A stretch of 7,257 bases of DNA from DATAES01 sp036493595 (GTDB lineage Bacteria; Actinomycetota; Acidimicrobiia; Acidimicrobiales; JACDCH01), in the NCBI GenBank assembly GCA_036493595.1, contig DASXPN010000125.1, positions 1 to 7,257 on the forward strand. Direction: 5' to 3'. Positions 5,644 through 7,257 of the stretch are shown here, in pieces (position 1 is the stretch's first letter; the number at the start of each line of letters is the position of its first letter). The position numbers and the translations under genes are program-made. The notes under the pieces are model-generated. The model was not told the origin of the DNA. It searched no databases and saw only the letters and a list, made by a program, of their open reading frames with translations.

Positions 5644-6504
5644 GTGACGAACCCCGACGTCGTGGTGGAAGGGCTCGCCTTCGGTGAAGGCCCGCGCTGG
5701 CGCGACGGTCGGTTGTGGTTCTCCGACATGCATGCCGGAGTGGTGCAGACGTTCGACCCGGGCACCGGCGCGCTGACGATGGTCGCCGAAGTGCCTGGCA
5801 CCCCATCGGGTCTCGGCTGGGACCCCGCCGGCCGGTTGCTGATCGTGTCGATGGACGAGCGCCGGCTGCTGCGTCTGTCCGGCGACGGTGCTCTCGACGA
5901 GGTCGCGGACCTGTCGGGCTACACCGACTTCCCGATCAACGACATGGTCGTGAGCGCCGCGGGCACCGCGTACATCGGTGGCTTCGGCTTCGATCTCCAT
6001 GGCGGCGGCACCCCGGTCGACACCGTCATGCTCGCGGTCGACACCGCCGATGGATCGCATCGCGTCGCCGCGACGGATCTCGCGTTCCCGAACGGCATGG
6101 TGATCACGCCCGACGGGTCGACGTTGATCGTCGGCGAGTCCTTCGGCGCGCGTCTCACCGCGTTCACCATCGATGCCGGCGGTGCCCTGCAGGACCGGCG
6201 GGTCTGGGCGAGCCTCGGCGACTCGGGCGCGTTCCCCGATGGCTGCTGCCTCGATGCCGATGGTTGCATCTGGATCGCGTCGCCGGGCACCCACGAATGT
6301 GTGCGCGTTCGCGAGGGCGGCGAAGTCCTCGCTCGCATCTCGACCGGCGATCGCCTTGCCATCGCATGCATGCTCGGCGACGACGACCGGCGTTCGCTGT
6401 ACATCCTCAGCAGCAAGGGCCTCGATCCGCAGAAGGCGAGAGAGCTGCGCAGCGGACGGCTGGAGCGCGTCCGCGTCGACGTGCCCGGCGCGGGCCTGCC
6501 GTAG
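5644..6504 (+). CDS. SMP-30/gluconolactonase-family beta-propeller
   Basis: A 286-residue six-bladed beta-propeller of the SMP-30/gluconolactonase/regucalcin family, whose members hydrolyse sugar lactones or other esters with one divalent metal. The expected metal ligands are all present: Glu15 in GEGPRW, Asn99 in PINDM, Asn150 in FPNGM and Asp199 in FPDG. Blade-type repeats such as GLGWDPAGRLLIVS (56-69), MVITPDGSTLIVGES (152-166) and GCCLDADGCIWIAS (200-213) support the fold. There is no signal peptide, so it is cytoplasmic. GTG at 5644 was chosen because it starts just before the family N-terminus (VVVEGLAFGEGP) and lies 25 bp from the divergent ppgK start; GTGs at 5662 and 5665 are less likely alternatives. 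It has no Shine-Dalgarno. The acyl-CoA dehydrogenase gene follows after 10 bases. The family does not reveal the substrate, so gluconolactonase activity should not be assumed. Confidence 0.9.
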   Translation: MTNPDVVVEGLAFGEGPRWRDGRLWFSDMHAGVVQTFDPGTGALTMVAEVPGTPSGLGWDPAGRLLIVSMDERRLLRLSGDGALDEVADLSGYTDFPINDMVVSAAGTAYIGGFGFDLHGGGTPVDTVMLAVDTADGSHRVAATDLAFPNGMVITPDGSTLIVGESFGARLTAFTIDAGGALQDRRVWASLGDSGAFPDGCCLDADGCIWIASPGTHECVRVREGGEVLARISTGDRLAIACMLGDDDRRSLYILSSKGLDPQKARELRSGRLERVRVDVPGAGLP

Positions 6505-6514
6505 CCTGACGGAA

Positions 6515-7257
6515 GTGAACGAGTACGTCGCGCCGCTGGGCGACATTCGCTTCGCGCTCGACAACCTCGTCGACCTGACTGTGCTGTCGAAGCTCGCGCC
6601 GTTCACGCACGCCGACACCGACACGGTGTTCGGCTTGCTCGAGGAGTTCGGTCGTTTCGTGAGCGAGGTGCTCGCGCCGATCGACCGAACCGGTGACACG
6701 CAAGGCGCGCGATTCGATCCGGCCACCGGTGCGGTCACGACTGCGCCCGGATGGCGTGGGGCCTACCAGCACTACGTCGACGCCGGGTGGGGGAGTGTTC
6801 CGTTCGAACCCGAGCACGGTGGTGGCGGCTTCCCGTGGCTCGTGGCGATCGCGATGCAGGAGATCCTGACGTCGGGGAACATGAGCTTCTCGCTGTGCCC
6901 GCTGCTCACCCAAGGCGCCATCGACATGCTGTCGCAGTACGGCACCGAGGAGCAGCAGGAGCGCTACCTGCGCCCGATGGTGGAGGGCCGGTGGACCGGC
7001 ACCATGAACCTCACCGAGTCGCAGGCGGGCTCGGACGTCGGCGCGTTGCGCACCCGCGCCGTCCCTTCGCCCGATGGCGATGCCACGTGGCGCATCTCGG
7101 GCCAGAAGATCTTCATCACTTACGGCGAGCACGACATGACCGACAACATCGTGCACCTCGTGCTCGCCCGCGTGCCCGACGCGCCGCCGGGAACGAAGGG
7201 CATCTCGTGCTTCATCGTCCCAAAGCGACTGGTCCACGACGACGGGACGCTCGGCGA
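6515..7257 (+). CDS. Acyl-CoA dehydrogenase (FadE5/DmdC-like), 3'-truncated by window edge
   Basis: The first 247 residues of an FAD-dependent acyl-CoA dehydrogenase, which oxidises acyl-CoA to 2-enoyl-CoA and passes electrons to electron-transfer flavoprotein. The N-terminus VNEYVAPLGDIRFAL matches the short extension found in the larger FadE5/DmdC-like subgroup (usually about 600 residues). FEPEHGGGGFPWLVAIAMQE (97-116) is typical of the N-terminal helical domain. MNLTESQAGSDVGALRT (164-180) is the flavin/substrate signature, followed by the beta-domain motif ISGQKIFITYGEHD (195-208). The frame stays open to the last base, so the catalytic Glu and C-terminal domains lie outside. Start GTG 6515 is 10 bases after the SMP-30 stop; GGA is too close to be a strong ribosome site, so coupling is likely. 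A chain-length preference or a role in beta-oxidation versus methylmercaptopropionyl-CoA oxidation cannot be judged from this part. Confidence 0.9.
   Translation, partial: MNEYVAPLGDIRFALDNLVDLTVLSKLAPFTHADTDTVFGLLEEFGRFVSEVLAPIDRTGDTQGARFDPATGAVTTAPGWRGAYQHYVDAGWGSVPFEPEHGGGGFPWLVAIAMQEILTSGNMSFSLCPLLTQGAIDMLSQYGTEEQQERYLRPMVEGRWTGTMNLTESQAGSDVGALRTRAVPSPDGDATWRISGQKIFITYGEHDMTDNIVHLVLARVPDAPPGTKGISCFIVPKRLVHDDGTLG

Noticed and set aside
5350..6738. Long minus-strand open frame (462 codons) opposite the SMP-30 and acyl-CoA dehydrogenase genes
   Set aside because: Arg/Ala/Gly-rich with no recognisable motif; it is the shadow of two genes with clear family signatures and crosses the ppgK start.

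Overview
The window is GC-rich, densely coded DNA with strong third-position G/C bias and frequent GTG starts. The gene content points to an actinobacterium: a DUF222/13E12-type HNH protein, a polyphosphate glucokinase of the mycobacterial type, a secretory-lipase-family lipoprotein and an FadE5/DmdC-like acyl-CoA dehydrogenase. An acidimicrobial or other deep-branching actinobacterial lineage is possible, but I cannot fix the taxon from the sequence alone. I see no tRNA, rRNA, CRISPR array, insertion sequence or phage gene.

Layout. (1) Positions 1-891 on the plus strand hold the 3' part of a DUF222 + HNH endonuclease gene whose 5' end lies outside the window. (2) It converges, with only 11 bp between the stops, on a five-gene minus-strand run that reads 5618 -> 903: polyphosphate glucokinase (ppgK), a short-chain dehydrogenase/reductase (SDR), an L-asparaginase, a metallo-beta-lactamase-fold protein with a degenerate metal site, and a lipid-anchored alpha/beta-hydrolase of the secretory lipase family. 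The junctions are a 4-base GTGA overlap, then gaps of 8, 4 and 25 bases, so this is very probably one operon. (3) Divergently, on the plus strand from 5644, lie an SMP-30/gluconolactonase-family protein and, 10 bases after it, an acyl-CoA dehydrogenase that runs off the right edge.

How the genes fit together. The operon and its divergent partner are mostly catabolic or housekeeping enzymes: sugar phosphorylation with polyphosphate, asparagine hydrolysis, ester hydrolysis, lactone hydrolysis and acyl-CoA oxidation. No single pathway clearly unites them, and I do not claim a defence system or other new multi-gene machine.

The most interesting signals are structural. The 25-bp gap between ppgK and the SMP-30 gene contains a near-palindrome with back-to-back TANNNT -10 motifs, each placed so that its transcript would begin at or almost at the start codon. 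This suggests a symmetric, leaderless, bidirectional promoter. At the last operon junction a 12-bp hairpin contains both the stop codon of the upstream gene and the Shine-Dalgarno of the lipase gene, and it ends exactly at the lipase GTG, which looks like a translational-coupling switch. The metallo-beta-lactamase-fold protein has lost four of its recognisable metal-ligand elements while keeping the rest of the fold.
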